Origin: an uncultured Bacteroides sp.
GTDB taxonomy: Bacteria > Bacteroidota > Bacteroidia > Bacteroidales > Bacteroidaceae
Direction: 5' to 3'
NCBI GenBank assembly: GCA_949285075.1
Contig: CASDXF010000006.1
Coordinates: forward strand, 1 to 64,000
Length of the DNA stretch: 64,000 bases
How positions within the stretch are numbered: the first letter of the stretch is position 1; the number at the start of each line of letters is the position of its first letter. Under the pieces are notes generated by a model, which searched no databases, was not told where the DNA came from, and saw only the letters and a list, made by a program, of their open reading frames with translations. Positions 17,493-27,224 of the stretch are shown piece by piece. The position numbers and the translations under genes are program-made.

Positions 17493-20471
17493 ATGGATAT
17501 GTTGAAAAGAACTACAATTGTCAGGCTGTCGGTGTGGTGCGCGGCTTCCTTCTTCGCCACCGCTTCACTGGCTCAGGTCAGCGTACTGGAGCGGCAGCCG
17601 GGAGGAAAGACCGGATTCGCGCTTTCCACTCCCAAAGCGAGCGCGGTTGTTTGCTACGACGCCGAGGATGAACTGGTCGTAAAGAAGGCGGCCGAGCTTT
17701 TCGCCGGAGACGTGGAGATGGTGACGGGGCGGAGGCCCGAGCTTGCTGATGAGCGGACGAAAGCCAAGACAATGGTCATCGTGGGAACGGTCGGGAAGAA
17801 CAGGCTGATTCAGGAGCTGGCCGAGAAGGGGAAGATTAACGTCGACTCGCTGAAAGGGGCTTGGGAACGCTACCTCATCCAGACCGTGGACAATCCCTGC
17901 CGAGGGGTCGGCAAGGCGTTGGTCATCGCGGGAAGCGACCGCCGCGGGGCCGCCTATGGCCTCTTCTCCCTCTCCGAGAAGATGGGCGTGTCGCCGTGGT
18001 ACTGGTGGGCGGACGTTCCCGTGAAGAAGCGCGGCTCGGTCTATGTCGACGCGCCGGCCACGCTTTCCAAGTCGCCCTCGGTGAAGTACCGGGGCATCTT
18101 CCTGAACGATGAGGACTGGGGCCTCAAGCCGTGGGCCGCCAAGACGTTCGAGAAAGAGCGGGGAAACATCGGCCCCCGGACTTACGCCAAGATATGCGAG
18201 CTGCTGCTGCGCCTGAAGGGAAACCATCTGGCTCCGGCCATGCACCCCGTCTCCACGGCCTTTTACAAGATTCCGGAGAACAAACTGGTTGCCGACACGT
18301 TCGCCATCGTGATGGGTTCCAGTCATTGCGAGCCGCTGCTGCTGAATACCGCCAGTGAGTGGGACGGCAAGACGATGGGCCCGTGGGACTACAACAAGAA
18401 CAAGGAGGGCATCAACAAGGTACTGGAGGAGCGGGTGAAGGAGACCCGCGACTACGAGAACGTCTATACGCTGGCCCTGCGTGGACTGCACGACGCGGCC
18501 ATGAGCGGGGGCGACGTGCCGATGAGGGACAAGGTGAAGATGTTGGAGAACGCGATGAAGGACCAACGGGAGCTGATAGCCAAGAACGTGGACCAACCCG
18601 TGGAGACGGTGCCCCAAGCCTTTACGCCCTATAAGGAGGTGCTCGAAATCTATTCAAACGGGCTTGAACTACCCGACGACGTGACCATCATCTGGGCGGA
18701 CGACAACTACGGATACATGAAGCGGCTGAGCGGCCCGCACGAGCAGAAGCGTTCCGGAAGGGCGGGCGTGTACTACCACTTGTCCTATCTGGGAGTGCCG
18801 CACAGCTATCTGTGGTACAGCACCACCTCGCCCGCGCTGATGTACGAGGAGCTGCGCAAGGCTTACGACACGACGGCCGACCGCATTTGGTTGGCCAACT
18901 GTGGCGACCTGAAGGGGGCCGAGATGCAGATTTCACTCTTTCTGGACATGGCTTATGACATTGACCGGTTCAACGCCGACAACGTGCTCGACTATCCCGC
19001 GCGGTGGTTGGCCGGGATGTTCGGCGAGGAGCGTTACGAGGAGTTCAGCGACATCACCCGTTCCCACACCCGGTTGGCCTTCGCCCGCAAGCCGGAGTTT
19101 ATGGGGTGGGGCTACTGGAACAACCATTGGGGCGCGGGAGAGAAGCGGACGGACACCGAGTTCTCCTTCGCCAACTACGACGAGGCGGAGACCCGCTTGG
19201 CGGAATACCGGCGCATCGGCCGCAAGGCGGAAGAGCTGCTGAGCGGGACGGACGAGAACGCCCGCCCCGCCATGTACCAACTGCTGTACTACAAGGTGAA
19301 GGGGGCCGAGCTGATGAATCACATGATTCTGAAGGGACAGCTCTACCGCCAGTACGTGCGTCAACGGAGGGCGGCGGCTCCGGACCTGAAGACGGAGGTG
19401 AAGGCCCTGCACGATAGCCTGAAGCTCATTACCGACGGATATAACGCGCTGCTCGGCGGCAAGTGGAAATACATGATGTCCTTAGAGCAGGATTACGGCG
19501 GACACGCCTCCTACTTCATGGTGCCGCTGATGGAGGAAGAGTACGTCCCCGAGGGCGGCCCGATGATGGCCCTTCAGCCCGAAGGGGAGGACGTGGACAA
19601 GGGCGTGAGCAGCTATCACGAGCTTCCGGCCTTCAATCCCTACGGACGGCGCGGCCACTGGATAGACGTTTACAATCAGGGAACGGGAGAGATGAGTTGG
19701 ACGGCTACTCCGTCGGCCGACTGGATTGTACTGTCCAAGCGTTCGGGCAAGGTCGCGGAGGGCGAGCGCGTTACGGTCAGCGTCGACTGGGACAAGGTTC
19801 CTCAGGGCGAGAGGGTAGGGGGAGACATCACCTTCGCCTGCGGCGGCCGTGAGGATAAGGTACTGGTCTCCGTGTTCAACCCCGCGAGCCCATCGCCCGA
19901 GGAGCTGAAGGAACTTTTCGTCGAGGAGGACGGCTACGTCTCCATCCCCGCCGCTGACTTCCACCGCAAGTTCGAGAGCGACGACATCAAGATGAGCGTC
20001 CTGCCCGGACTGGGCGTTGGCGGGTCGGACGCCCTGCGTCTGGGTGAGCCTACCGCCCCGTTGCAGATGTACCGCTCGGCGGACGTTCCCCGCGTGGAGT
20101 ATGACTTCTATACCTTCAATGCGGGATACTATGACGTGTACACCTACGTGCTGCCTACCTTCCCCCTGCACGCCGAGCGGGACTATAAGCTGCCCGAGCA
20201 CACCAACTCGGACACCAAGTACAGCGTGCGCATCGACGACGGCTCCATCTCCACGCCGTCCACCTCGGCGATAGAGTATTCGCAGACGTGGTACGACAGC
20301 GTGCTGAAGAACTGCCGCGTCAACAAGTCTACGCTTTACGTCAAGAAGCCCGGAAAACATACCCTGCAAATCCGGTGCGGCGACCCGGGAACGGTGATAC
20401 AGAAAATCGTTATCAACACGGGCGGACTGAAGCGTTCGTACATGGGCCCGGGCAGTACGCAAGTGAAGTAA
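17493..20471 (+). CDS. GH115 family xylan alpha-glucuronidase
   Basis: A 992-residue secreted enzyme (signal to about residue 27; an ATG at 17499 is an alternative start). GH115 enzymes remove (4-O-methyl)-glucuronic acid side chains from xylan. Visible family features: an N-terminal alpha/beta domain ('KKAAELFAGDVEMVTGRRP', 'VIAGSDRRGAAYGLFSLSEK'), then the catalytic barrel with 'YRGIFLNDEDWGLKPWA' (about 190-206), 'LLRLKGNHLAPAMHP', 'IVMGSSHCEPLL' and 'WADDNYGYMKRL', and a C-terminal GH115 domain from about residue 800 ('YVSIPAADFH..', 'YDVYTYVLPTFPLH'). Length is typical. No SusC/D pair sits beside it, so it is not in an obvious polysaccharide-utilisation locus. Confidence 0.92.
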   Translation: MDMLKRTTIVRLSVWCAASFFATASLAQVSVLERQPGGKTGFALSTPKASAVVCYDAEDELVVKKAAELFAGDVEMVTGRRPELADERTKAKTMVIVGTVGKNRLIQELAEKGKINVDSLKGAWERYLIQTVDNPCRGVGKALVIAGSDRRGAAYGLFSLSEKMGVSPWYWWADVPVKKRGSVYVDAPATLSKSPSVKYRGIFLNDEDWGLKPWAAKTFEKERGNIGPRTYAKICELLLRLKGNHLAPAMHPVSTAFYKIPENKLVADTFAIVMGSSHCEPLLLNTASEWDGKTMGPWDYNKNKEGINKVLEERVKETRDYENVYTLALRGLHDAAMSGGDVPMRDKVKMLENAMKDQRELIAKNVDQPVETVPQAFTPYKEVLEIYSNGLELPDDVTIIWADDNYGYMKRLSGPHEQKRSGRAGVYYHLSYLGVPHSYLWYSTTSPALMYEELRKAYDTTADRIWLANCGDLKGAEMQISLFLDMAYDIDRFNADNVLDYPARWLAGMFGEERYEEFSDITRSHTRLAFARKPEFMGWGYWNNHWGAGEKRTDTEFSFANYDEAETRLAEYRRIGRKAEELLSGTDENARPAMYQLLYYKVKGAELMNHMILKGQLYRQYVRQRRAAAPDLKTEVKALHDSLKLITDGYNALLGGKWKYMMSLEQDYGGHASYFMVPLMEEEYVPEGGPMMALQPEGEDVDKGVSSYHELPAFNPYGRRGHWIDVYNQGTGEMSWTATPSADWIVLSKRSGKVAEGERVTVSVDWDKVPQGERVGGDITFACGGREDKVLVSVFNPASPSPEELKELFVEEDGYVSIPAADFHRKFESDDIKMSVLPGLGVGGSDALRLGEPTAPLQMYRSADVPRVEYDFYTFNAGYYDVYTYVLPTFPLHAERDYKLPEHTNSDTKYSVRIDDGSISTPSTSAIEYSQTWYDSVLKNCRVNKSTLYVKKPGKHTLQIRCGDPGTVIQKIVINTGGLKRSYMGPGSTQVK

Positions 20472-20594
20472 TCGCCCCCGAGCGAGGCCCTTTCCGGCCT
20501 TGCCCGCCTGAACGGATAGCGGCGCGCAGAACCATTCTCCGTGCGCCGCTGCTTGTATTATTCCTTATCCTGATATGAGACTGGCCTTGCGCTT

Positions 20595-20686
20595 AGGTGG
20601 CTAACGTCCGTTAGCCGGGCAGCTAACTATCGTTAGCCGATAAGCTAACAGCTGTTAGCCGAGTAGCTAACGTCCGTTAGCCACCT
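20595..20686. repeat. Tandem array of four GCTAAC-N4-GTTAGC palindromes
   Basis: Units start at 20600, 20622, 20644 and 20666, again 22 bases apart. Each is GCTAAC, four variable bases (GTCC, TATC, AGCT, GTCC) and GTTAGCC. The array is itself framed by AGGTGG and CCACCT, so the whole block is an inverted repeat. It lies between convergent GH115 and queG and overlaps the queG stop codon. Possible bidirectional terminator or protein-binding array. Confidence 0.8.
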
Positions 20687-21660
20687 GTTCGCCCGCCCTT
20701 TTCGACGGCTTCGATGTTCCTTTTCAACCCCTCGTACTTGGCCCTCTTCACCGCGCTTCCCCTGAACAGTGCGTTGTACTCCTCCCGTGTCAGGCGATGC
20801 CAGTCCGCTCGCCTCATGCCGAGCAGGGCGGGCGAGGGGCGGAACTCCTCCGTATGGCAGGGAGTGGCGTAGCGGTTCCACGGGCAGACCCGTTGGCACT
20901 CGTCGCAGCCGTATATCCTGTTGCCCATTCTTGCCTCCGTTCCGGCGGGGAGCGGGCCCCGGTGCTCTATGGTGAGGTAGGAGAGGCAGCGGTTGGCGTT
21001 GAGGCGGAAGGGAGACTCCAAAGCCTCGGCCGGGCAAGCGTCGAGGCAGCGGCGGCACGACCCGCAGCGGCTTCGTTGCGGAGCGTCGTAGCGGTCGGCC
21101 TCGGCGTCGACGATGACCTCTCCCAAGAAGAAACAGGAGCCGGTCCGCGGGATGATGAGCTGCGTGTTCTTGCCTATCCATCCCAGTCCCGCCCGCCACG
21201 CCCAGTAGCGTTCGAGCACGGGGGCCGTGTCGCAGAACACCCGTCCCGTGACGGCGGGATTCCCTCCGGACACGTCCGCCTCGCCGCCGCCGAACCGCTG
21301 TTGGATAAAGTGGAGCAGGGCGGACAGCTTCGCCTTCATCACCTCGTGGTAGTCCCTTCCGTAGGCGTACCAAGCGATTTGGTATTCCTCCTCGGGCAGC
21401 CGCTCGGCCGGATAGTAGCCCAACGCCACGCTGACGACGGTCCGTGCGCCTTCCACCAACAGACGAGGGTCGAGCCGCTTCGCCTCGTGGTTCGCCATAT
21501 AGGTCATTCCCGCCTGACAGCCGTCCTTCAGCCATCGGTGGAAAGCGCCGGCGGTCGCCTCCTCCACGGCTTCGGCCCGTGCCAGTCCGCAAACGGAAAA
21601 GCCGAGGCGGAGGGCCTCGGCTTTTATGAGTCGCGCGTCAAGTCGCGGTTGAGTCTCCAT
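20677..21660 (-). CDS. queG: Epoxyqueuosine reductase
   Basis: A 327-residue cytosolic cobalamin- and iron-sulfur-dependent enzyme that reduces epoxyqueuosine to queuosine in tRNA wobble position 34. The N-terminal half carries the cobalamin-binding DUF1730-like region with 'FCDTAPVLERYWAWRAGLGWIGKNT' around the catalytic Asp. Two 4Fe-4S clusters are set by 'CGSCRRCLDACP' and 'CDECQRVCPWN'. It lacks the long C-terminal HEAT-like part of the E. coli protein, as is common in this phylum. It starts one base after the deacetylase stop, so it is the last gene of the DUF2723-deacetylase-queG unit. Confidence 0.94.
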   Translation of the reverse strand: METQPRLDARLIKAEALRLGFSVCGLARAEAVEEATAGAFHRWLKDGCQAGMTYMANHEAKRLDPRLLVEGARTVVSVALGYYPAERLPEEEYQIAWYAYGRDYHEVMKAKLSALLHFIQQRFGGGEADVSGGNPAVTGRVFCDTAPVLERYWAWRAGLGWIGKNTQLIIPRTGSCFFLGEVIVDAEADRYDAPQRSRCGSCRRCLDACPAEALESPFRLNANRCLSYLTIEHRGPLPAGTEARMGNRIYGCDECQRVCPWNRYATPCHTEEFRPSPALLGMRRADWHRLTREEYNALFRGSAVKRAKYEGLKRNIEAVEKGGRTGG

Positions 21661-21661
21661 A

Positions 21662-22276
21662 CTAAAGTGTCTTGAACGCGTAGCCCTCCGCTCGCAGAAA
21701 TTCGATGGAGCGGGGCAGTGCGTATTGCAGGTTTCCGTTGTTCCACGACTTCAGCGAGTCGTGGAAGGTAATGATAGAGCCGTTCCGGACGTAGCGCTTC
21801 ACGTTCTCCAGCACCTGCTCGGGCCGCATCCGCTTACTGTAGTCACGGGTCACGAGGTCCCACATGATGATGCGGTAGTGGTGGCGCAGCGTATAGTATT
21901 GCCTGAAGCCCATGTGTCCGTGGGGCGGGCGGAACAGCTTGGTGTGGATGTACTCCTCCACCCGCTTGGCGTTCTCTAAATAGTCGGGGTTCGAGTACTC
22001 GAACCCGCGTATGTGGTTGAACGTGTGGTTCCCGAGCTGATGTCCCCGCTCCTTTACCATCCGGAACTCCTCCGGATGCTTGCGGATGTTGTCGCCTACC
22101 ATGAAGAAGGTCGCCTTGACGCTGTACTTTTCCAGTACGTCCAGTACCCACGGGGTCACCTCCGGTATAGGCCCGTCGTCGAAGGTCAGGTAGACCGCCC
22201 GTTCGTTCGGGTCCATCCGGAATATGGCCTGCGGGTACAACGCCCGGAAGAGCCACGGTGGTTGTTCGATAAACAT
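21662..22276 (-). CDS. Polysaccharide deacetylase (NodB-like, CE4)
   Basis: A 204-residue NodB-homology enzyme. Metal-binding motif 1 is 'YLTFDDGPIPEV' (Asp-Asp, about residues 30-40), motif 2 is 'QLGNHTFNH' (His-x3-His, about 78-86), followed by 'FRPPHGHMGFRQ' (motif 3) and 'ITFHDSLKS' (motif 5). CE4 enzymes deacetylate peptidoglycan or surface N-acetylated sugars. No signal peptide or membrane helix is obvious at the start, so its location is uncertain. It follows the DUF2723 gene by 12 bases. Confidence 0.9.
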   Translation of the reverse strand: MFIEQPPWLFRALYPQAIFRMDPNERAVYLTFDDGPIPEVTPWVLDVLEKYSVKATFFMVGDNIRKHPEEFRMVKERGHQLGNHTFNHIRGFEYSNPDYLENAKRVEEYIHTKLFRPPHGHMGFRQYYTLRHHYRIIMWDLVTRDYSKRMRPEQVLENVKRYVRNGSIITFHDSLKSWNNGNLQYALPRSIEFLRAEGYAFKTL

Positions 22277-22288
22277 CTTCCTGCCGCT

Positions 22289-25200
22289 TTACTTCTGCGT
22301 TAGTCCCATCCGTTGCACGTACTCGCCGTAGAGCGTGTTCAGCTGTCCGTCGTACTGCTTGCTCAGCTCTTCCGACTTGTTGGTATCCAACAGCTTCACC
22401 AACGCGTCGAGTTGTCCGGCGGAGTAGAGGAACGAGTCTCCCGACAGTCCCAGTTTCTCGTCCGAGAGGCTGAGGTACCACGTCATGCTCTCCACGGCAC
22501 GCTCGGCGAGCTCCTTCACGAGCTCCTCGCCCTTCTCCTTCTGGCCCAACTGATAATAGTAGTCCGCCAGTTGGAACGCGCCGCTGTCCCAGTTGTGGGG
22601 CACGTTATATCCCGGAATCATCTTCTCTGCGTACTCGATGACCTCCAGCGCCTTATCCTTCTTCCCCTCATTGATGAGCTGTCCGATAAGCTGCGCGAAG
22701 ATTCTGCGGTGCGTGTAACACATGCGCATGGCGTTCTCGTCGATGTAGATGCCCGGTTTCTCGATGCCTCCAAACTTGAACTTGTGCATCAGGTTGTCGT
22801 ACATCTTCTCGCTGTCTATCCGGCATCCCAGTTTCTCCGTGTCGAAGGGCGTGATGCGGTAGGCCAGTCCCTCCTGAATGAAGTGCTTGCCCAGATTGAT
22901 GTGATAGCTTTCGCTGCCCACGGTGATGGCCATGTATATCGGCCGCTCCCAGTTGGCGTTGGCTATCATGTCGAGTATCATGAAGTCGTGCTTGTACAGC
23001 GTGTGCTGTCCCGCGAGCGAGATGTGCATATAGTCGGGGATAGAGTCGCCCAACGCCTCGGGTATCTTCATTCCCGAGCGGCGCACGGCCTCCTTGTCTA
23101 TCTTCATCACGATGCTGTCCGTGGGGATAAGGGGCAGCTTGATGTCCTTGTTGGTCTTCGCAAGGAACTCCTTCAGCATCTCGTTCTTGCCGAGTATCCA
23201 CCGATCGATGATTTCCTTCAGCTCGTACGGGTTCTCGCCGAAGATGGACTTCACGAGCGAGAGCACGGTCGTGTCTCCCTGTGCGGCCAGTTCGTTGGCC
23301 TGCTTGAAGTACGTGTCGATGACCGCCTTGAACTCCGGCTGCACTCTGGCGAACTCGCCTTGCCCGGTCACGTACTGCGTACGGTCCCACTTGATGGGCA
23401 GCGACGGCGACTCGTAGGCCGGCCGCTTCATCTGGTCGATATACCAGTCGGTTTGCAGATAGCTGAGGTTGCAGGTACGCGTGTCCGTGCGGAAGCCTTC
23501 CGTATCCAAGTTGTACCACAGCGGGAAGGTGTCGTTGTCTCCGTTCGTGAAGATGATGGGCGCTCCTTCCTCCTGCAAGGTGCTCAGGTAGTTCTGTCCG
23601 AAGTCTCGGGCCATGTATCTGTCGCTGCGGTCGTGGTCGTCCCATGTCTGTCCCGCCATCTGGATGGGCACGAGCAGACAGATGACCGAAACGACGGCGG
23701 CCACGACGGGTGACGGGGTAAACGGCGTGTACTGCTCGTACATGCTGTCTATCTTGCTTTGCAGTTCGGCCTCTTCTTCCGGCGTGATGAACTTCGCCCG
23801 CTTGGTCTCTAACTGGTTCTTCAGCTTCTCCACTTCCTCTTCCGTCACTCCGGGTGCGAGGCGCAGTTCCGGCTTCAGCCTCGACACCTTCTGAATTAGT
23901 CCGGCCACTCCCATACCAATCCAAATGGCGAAGGCGTAGAACGAGCCGGCGTAGGCGTAGTCACGCTCGCGTGGCTGTATCGGTGTCTGGTTCAGGTACA
24001 GGACGATGGCGATGCCCGTCATGAAGAACAGGAAGAACACCACCCAGAACTGCTGGATGCCCTTCTGGTTGCGGTAGGCTTGCCAGAAGAGTCCGATGAG
24101 TCCCAGTATCAAGGGCAGGCAGTAGTAGACGTTGCGCCCCTTGTTCTCCTTCATGTCTTTGGGCAGTTGCGACTGGTCGCCCACCAAGTATTTGTCGATG
24201 AAGGGGAATCCGGTTATCCAGTTACCGTTCTCTATCTCTCCGCTTCCCTGAATGTCGTTCTGCCGTCCGGCGAAGTTCCACATGAAGTACCGCCAGTACA
24301 TGAAGTTCAGTTGGTAGGCGAAGAAGAACTTGATGTTCTCCCATTGCGTGGGTATGTTGACCATGACCGTCTTGCCGCACTGGTCGTAGGGAACGTCGTG
24401 CCCCTTGATGTTGGCCCACGACTTGTATTGCTCTATGTGCTGCGGTATGGGGCTATACATTCTGGGGAAGAGCATATTCTGCGCATATTCGTATTCTATT
24501 CCTCCGTCAAGCGCGATGTACGAGTCTTTCTCGTCCGGAGAGGTCTTTTCCTTGCGGGCGTACTTGGAGGGAGTCTTTACCTTGCGGGGGACGCAATACT
24601 CCCCTTCCACGTCGAGAGCCACTTGCGAAGAGTAGGCCGGACCGTAGAACAAGGGACGCGTGCCGTACTGCTCGCGGCCGAGGTACTCGCCCAGCGTGAA
24701 GATGTCCTCCGGAGAGTTCTGGTCCATCGGCGTGTTGGCCGTGGAGCGTATGACGATAAGCGCGTACGACGAGTAGCCGATGACTATCATCATGATGCAC
24801 AGCAGGGCCGTGTTCATCGTGCGGGCCGAGACGCGCCACTTCGCCTTTACGCGCTCTTGCGTCTTCGGGGCGAGGTACAGGGAGAGCAGGGCGATGACCA
24901 CGACGCCTATCAGCACGCTGCTCACGCCGTGTCCGTAGAACGGGATGCCGAGCAAGGCGACGGTCAGGATGAAGGATACCGCCATTCTCCGCGGGCTCTT
25001 CTCGTTGTAGCTCTCGTACACGCTCCAGATGAGCGCCGCGGCGAGCACGATGATGTACACCACCACGCCCGTGTTGAACGGCGTGCCGAGGCCGTTGACA
25101 AACAGCAGCTCGAACCATCCGCCCACCTTCACGATGCCCGGGACAATGCCGTAAAGCACGACGGCCACGAGCACGGCGGAGCCGATGAGCGCCATCAGCG

Positions 25201-25852
25201 AACCTTTCGCGGTGGCGTTCGGAGTCTTCTTATAATAATATACCAGTACGATGGCGGGCAGGCAGAGCAGGTTCAGCAGATGCACGCCGATGCTCAGTCC
25301 CGTCAGGTAGGCGATGAGGATGAGCCAACGGTCGCTGTGTGGTTGGTCGGCCACGTCCTCCCATTTCAGTATCAGCCAGAACACGATAGCGGTAAACAGA
25401 GACGAGAAGGCGTAAACCTCTCCCTCTACGGCCGAGAACCAGAACGTGTCGCTGAAGGTGTAGGCCAACGCGCCTACCAGTCCGCTTCCCATGATGCTGA
25501 TGATTTGTCCGGCGGTAATGTTATTCTCGTCCGTGACCACCAGTTTACGTACCAGATGCGTGATGCTCCAGAAGAGGAACATGATGCAGGCCCCGCTCAT
25601 GAGGGCGCTCATGTAGTTCACCATTTTCGCTACGGTCGTAGTGTCGGAAGCGAATTGGGTAAACAGGTTCGCTACAAGCATGAAGAAGGGTGCGCCGGGC
25701 GGGTGGCCGACCTCCAGTTTGTATCCGGTAGTGATAAACTCGGGACAATCCCAAAAACTGGCGGTAGGTTCTATTGTCAGGCAATAGACCGTGGCCGCGA
25801 TGATGAATGTAAGCCAACCCGTCAGGTTGTTTATTGTTCTGTACTGCTTCAT
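22289..25852 (-). CDS. DUF2723 (TMEM260-like) multi-pass membrane protein with large C-terminal domain
   Basis: A 1187-residue protein, start at ATG 25852 ('MKQYRTINNLTGWLTF'). About 11-13 transmembrane helices occupy residues 10-700, beginning with the DUF2723 pattern 'TASFWDCPEFITTGYKLEVGHPPGAPFFML' (given in pieces: WDCPEF, GHPPGAP). The helical part is interrupted by a periplasmic loop at about 410-570. The rest is soluble and ends in TPR-like helices ('ADYYYQLGQKEKGEELVKEL'). Human TMEM260, of the same family, is an O-mannosyltransferase, and acidic-aromatic early loops fit a GT-C fold, so protein O-glycosylation is a reasonable guess. Co-directional with the deacetylase and queG. Confidence 0.87.
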   Translation of the reverse strand: MKQYRTINNLTGWLTFIIAATVYCLTIEPTASFWDCPEFITTGYKLEVGHPPGAPFFMLVANLFTQFASDTTTVAKMVNYMSALMSGACIMFLFWSITHLVRKLVVTDENNITAGQIISIMGSGLVGALAYTFSDTFWFSAVEGEVYAFSSLFTAIVFWLILKWEDVADQPHSDRWLILIAYLTGLSIGVHLLNLLCLPAIVLVYYYKKTPNATAKGSLMALIGSAVLVAVVLYGIVPGIVKVGGWFELLFVNGLGTPFNTGVVVYIIVLAAALIWSVYESYNEKSPRRMAVSFILTVALLGIPFYGHGVSSVLIGVVVIALLSLYLAPKTQERVKAKWRVSARTMNTALLCIMMIVIGYSSYALIVIRSTANTPMDQNSPEDIFTLGEYLGREQYGTRPLFYGPAYSSQVALDVEGEYCVPRKVKTPSKYARKEKTSPDEKDSYIALDGGIEYEYAQNMLFPRMYSPIPQHIEQYKSWANIKGHDVPYDQCGKTVMVNIPTQWENIKFFFAYQLNFMYWRYFMWNFAGRQNDIQGSGEIENGNWITGFPFIDKYLVGDQSQLPKDMKENKGRNVYYCLPLILGLIGLFWQAYRNQKGIQQFWVVFFLFFMTGIAIVLYLNQTPIQPRERDYAYAGSFYAFAIWIGMGVAGLIQKVSRLKPELRLAPGVTEEEVEKLKNQLETKRAKFITPEEEAELQSKIDSMYEQYTPFTPSPVVAAVVSVICLLVPIQMAGQTWDDHDRSDRYMARDFGQNYLSTLQEEGAPIIFTNGDNDTFPLWYNLDTEGFRTDTRTCNLSYLQTDWYIDQMKRPAYESPSLPIKWDRTQYVTGQGEFARVQPEFKAVIDTYFKQANELAAQGDTTVLSLVKSIFGENPYELKEIIDRWILGKNEMLKEFLAKTNKDIKLPLIPTDSIVMKIDKEAVRRSGMKIPEALGDSIPDYMHISLAGQHTLYKHDFMILDMIANANWERPIYMAITVGSESYHINLGKHFIQEGLAYRITPFDTEKLGCRIDSEKMYDNLMHKFKFGGIEKPGIYIDENAMRMCYTHRRIFAQLIGQLINEGKKDKALEVIEYAEKMIPGYNVPHNWDSGAFQLADYYYQLGQKEKGEELVKELAERAVESMTWYLSLSDEKLGLSGDSFLYSAGQLDALVKLLDTNKSEELSKQYDGQLNTLYGEYVQRMGLTQK

Positions 25853-26039
25853 TAGCGCAATTCGGATTTGTGATTCGCTCTTCTTTTTCTGCCCTCGTTC
25901 CGTTACGGGATAGGCAGGAAGGCTTAAGACGGTCGCGAATATAGTGAATTGCACACATAAACCGGGCAGAAAGTAAGAAATATTAAGCAACGGAGGGGCG
26001 TTTTCAGTGCGGGGAATGCTGACGGATAAGATTTTGTAT

Positions 26040-26047
26040 TACTTTCG
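26040..26047 (+). promoter_or_regulatory. -7-like box TACTTTCG for the methyltransferase gene
   Basis: One mismatch to TAnnTTTG; followed by GCGG, as at 53869 before the TonB receptor. It lies 26 bases before the ATG at 26073 and is divergent from the DUF2723 gene. Confidence 0.45.
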
Positions 26048-26072
26048 CGGCCGGATAAAATAACGAAAGGAC

Positions 26073-26873
26073 ATGCAAGAACGTCATTCTAACCGCGAGC
26101 GCTATTTTGAGGAGCAGGCGCGTACGACCGAGCGATACTATATACCCTATATCCGCCGTTTCGTGAGGGCTATCCCGGACGAGGTACTGGAGGTGGGCTG
26201 CGGAGAGGGAGGCAACCTAATGCCGTTCGCCCGCATGGGATGCAGGGTGACGGGCGTGGACATGGCGGCTCCCCGCGTCGAGCAGGCGAAGACTTTCTTC
26301 GCCGAGAGGGGGCAGGAGGGTACGTTCATCGCCGCCGACATTTTCCAACTGAAGGAACTGGAGCGCAAGTTCTCGCTGATTCTTGTGCACGACGTGATAG
26401 AGCACATCGGGGACAAGGAGCGCTTCCTGAGGGGACTGAGGCGGTACCTCGCTCCGGACGGGGTGATATTCATCGCTTTCCCCGCTTGGCAGATGCCTTT
26501 CGGCGGACATCAGCAGATAGCGAGAGGCAAGGCTTCACGGTTGCCGTTCATCCACCTGCTGCCCGCGGGACTGTACGCGAGGCTGCTGAGGCGGTTGGGA
26601 GAGGGCGAGGCGACGGTAAGGGAGCTGTTGGAGATTAAGGAAACCCGCTGCCCCATTGAGCTGTTCCGCTCCGTTGTCCGCAGAGCCTCCTATCGGATAG
26701 TCGACCAACAGCTCTACTTCATCAATCCGCATTATGAGGTCAAGTTCGGGTTGAAGCCCCGCAAGCTGAACGGGCTGATAGCCTCCATCCCCTACGCGCG
26801 TAACTTTTTCAGCACGAGCTGCTTCTACATTATCCGCCCGTTGACCATCGGCAATCCGTTCGCCGTGGGCTAA
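26073..26873 (+). CDS. Class I SAM-dependent methyltransferase
   Basis: A 266-residue cytosolic protein. The Rossmann methyltransferase core shows motif I 'VLEVGCGEGGNLMPFARMG' (about 36-54), the acidic residue of motif II ('VTGVDMAAPRVEQA') and 'LILVHDVIEHIGDKERFLRG' (motif IV, about 105-124), typical of the UbiE/Methyltransf_11/12 group. The substrate is unknown; the C-terminal 90 residues are basic and carry no clear membrane helix. Such genes often act in surface-glycan or lipid pathways, but nothing nearby shows this. A short GC-rich hairpin (TCCGCC..GGCGGA) begins at the stop codon. Confidence 0.85.
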   Translation: MQERHSNRERYFEEQARTTERYYIPYIRRFVRAIPDEVLEVGCGEGGNLMPFARMGCRVTGVDMAAPRVEQAKTFFAERGQEGTFIAADIFQLKELERKFSLILVHDVIEHIGDKERFLRGLRRYLAPDGVIFIAFPAWQMPFGGHQQIARGKASRLPFIHLLPAGLYARLLRRLGEGEATVRELLEIKETRCPIELFRSVVRRASYRIVDQQLYFINPHYEVKFGLKPRKLNGLIASIPYARNFFSTSCFYIIRPLTIGNPFAVG

Positions 26874-27084
26874 TCCGCCCTCTGAAGGCGGACGGCCGAC
26901 CGTGTCTCCTCCCGGGAAAAATGTTCCATTTTTAAGATTTTCTTCTAAAAAAGGCCCGCTGAAATTTCCGTTCTACGCCTTCAGATGGCCTGAAAAGCGT
27001 GCCGAAACGCCCGTTTTCGGGGCGTGAACCGTGCGTGTACGCCCTATGGAGGCGGTCGGAAAGGGGAAAAGGGCGTGTGGCGCG

Positions 27085-27140
27085 GCCCTACGGCTCGCGA
27101 GCCGTAGCCCTATTTCTCGGGAGCCGTAGCCCTTGCTCTT
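27085..27140. repeat. REP-like intergenic repeat family, locus D (short)
   Basis: Contains GCCCTACGGCTCGCGAGCC, GTAGCCC, TATTTCTCGGGAGCC and GTAGCCC, i.e. the family's hairpin modules without either conserved edge. Confidence 0.6.
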
Positions 27141-27171
27141 AAATGAAGAACGGGGAGTTGAGGATAGAGAA

Positions 27172-27203
27172 CGCCTGATTCGCCGAATCAGGCGACGTTT
27201 TTA
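27172..27203 (+). terminator. Rho-independent terminator
   Basis: A perfect 10-bp stem CGCCTGATTC / GAATCAGGCG with a GCC loop, followed by ACGTTTTTAC and a second T-run. It would stop plus-strand transcription about 300 bases after the methyltransferase, further than usual, so it may end a long 3' transcript or an independent RNA. Confidence 0.7.
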
Positions 27204-27224
27204 CAATTTTTTGCTTCCCGTTGC

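Noticed and set aside
24080-25855. 591-codon plus-strand open frame opposite the DUF2723 gene
   Set aside because: It mirrors the long DUF2723 gene; composition is His/Val/Arg-rich shadow text with no family resemblance.
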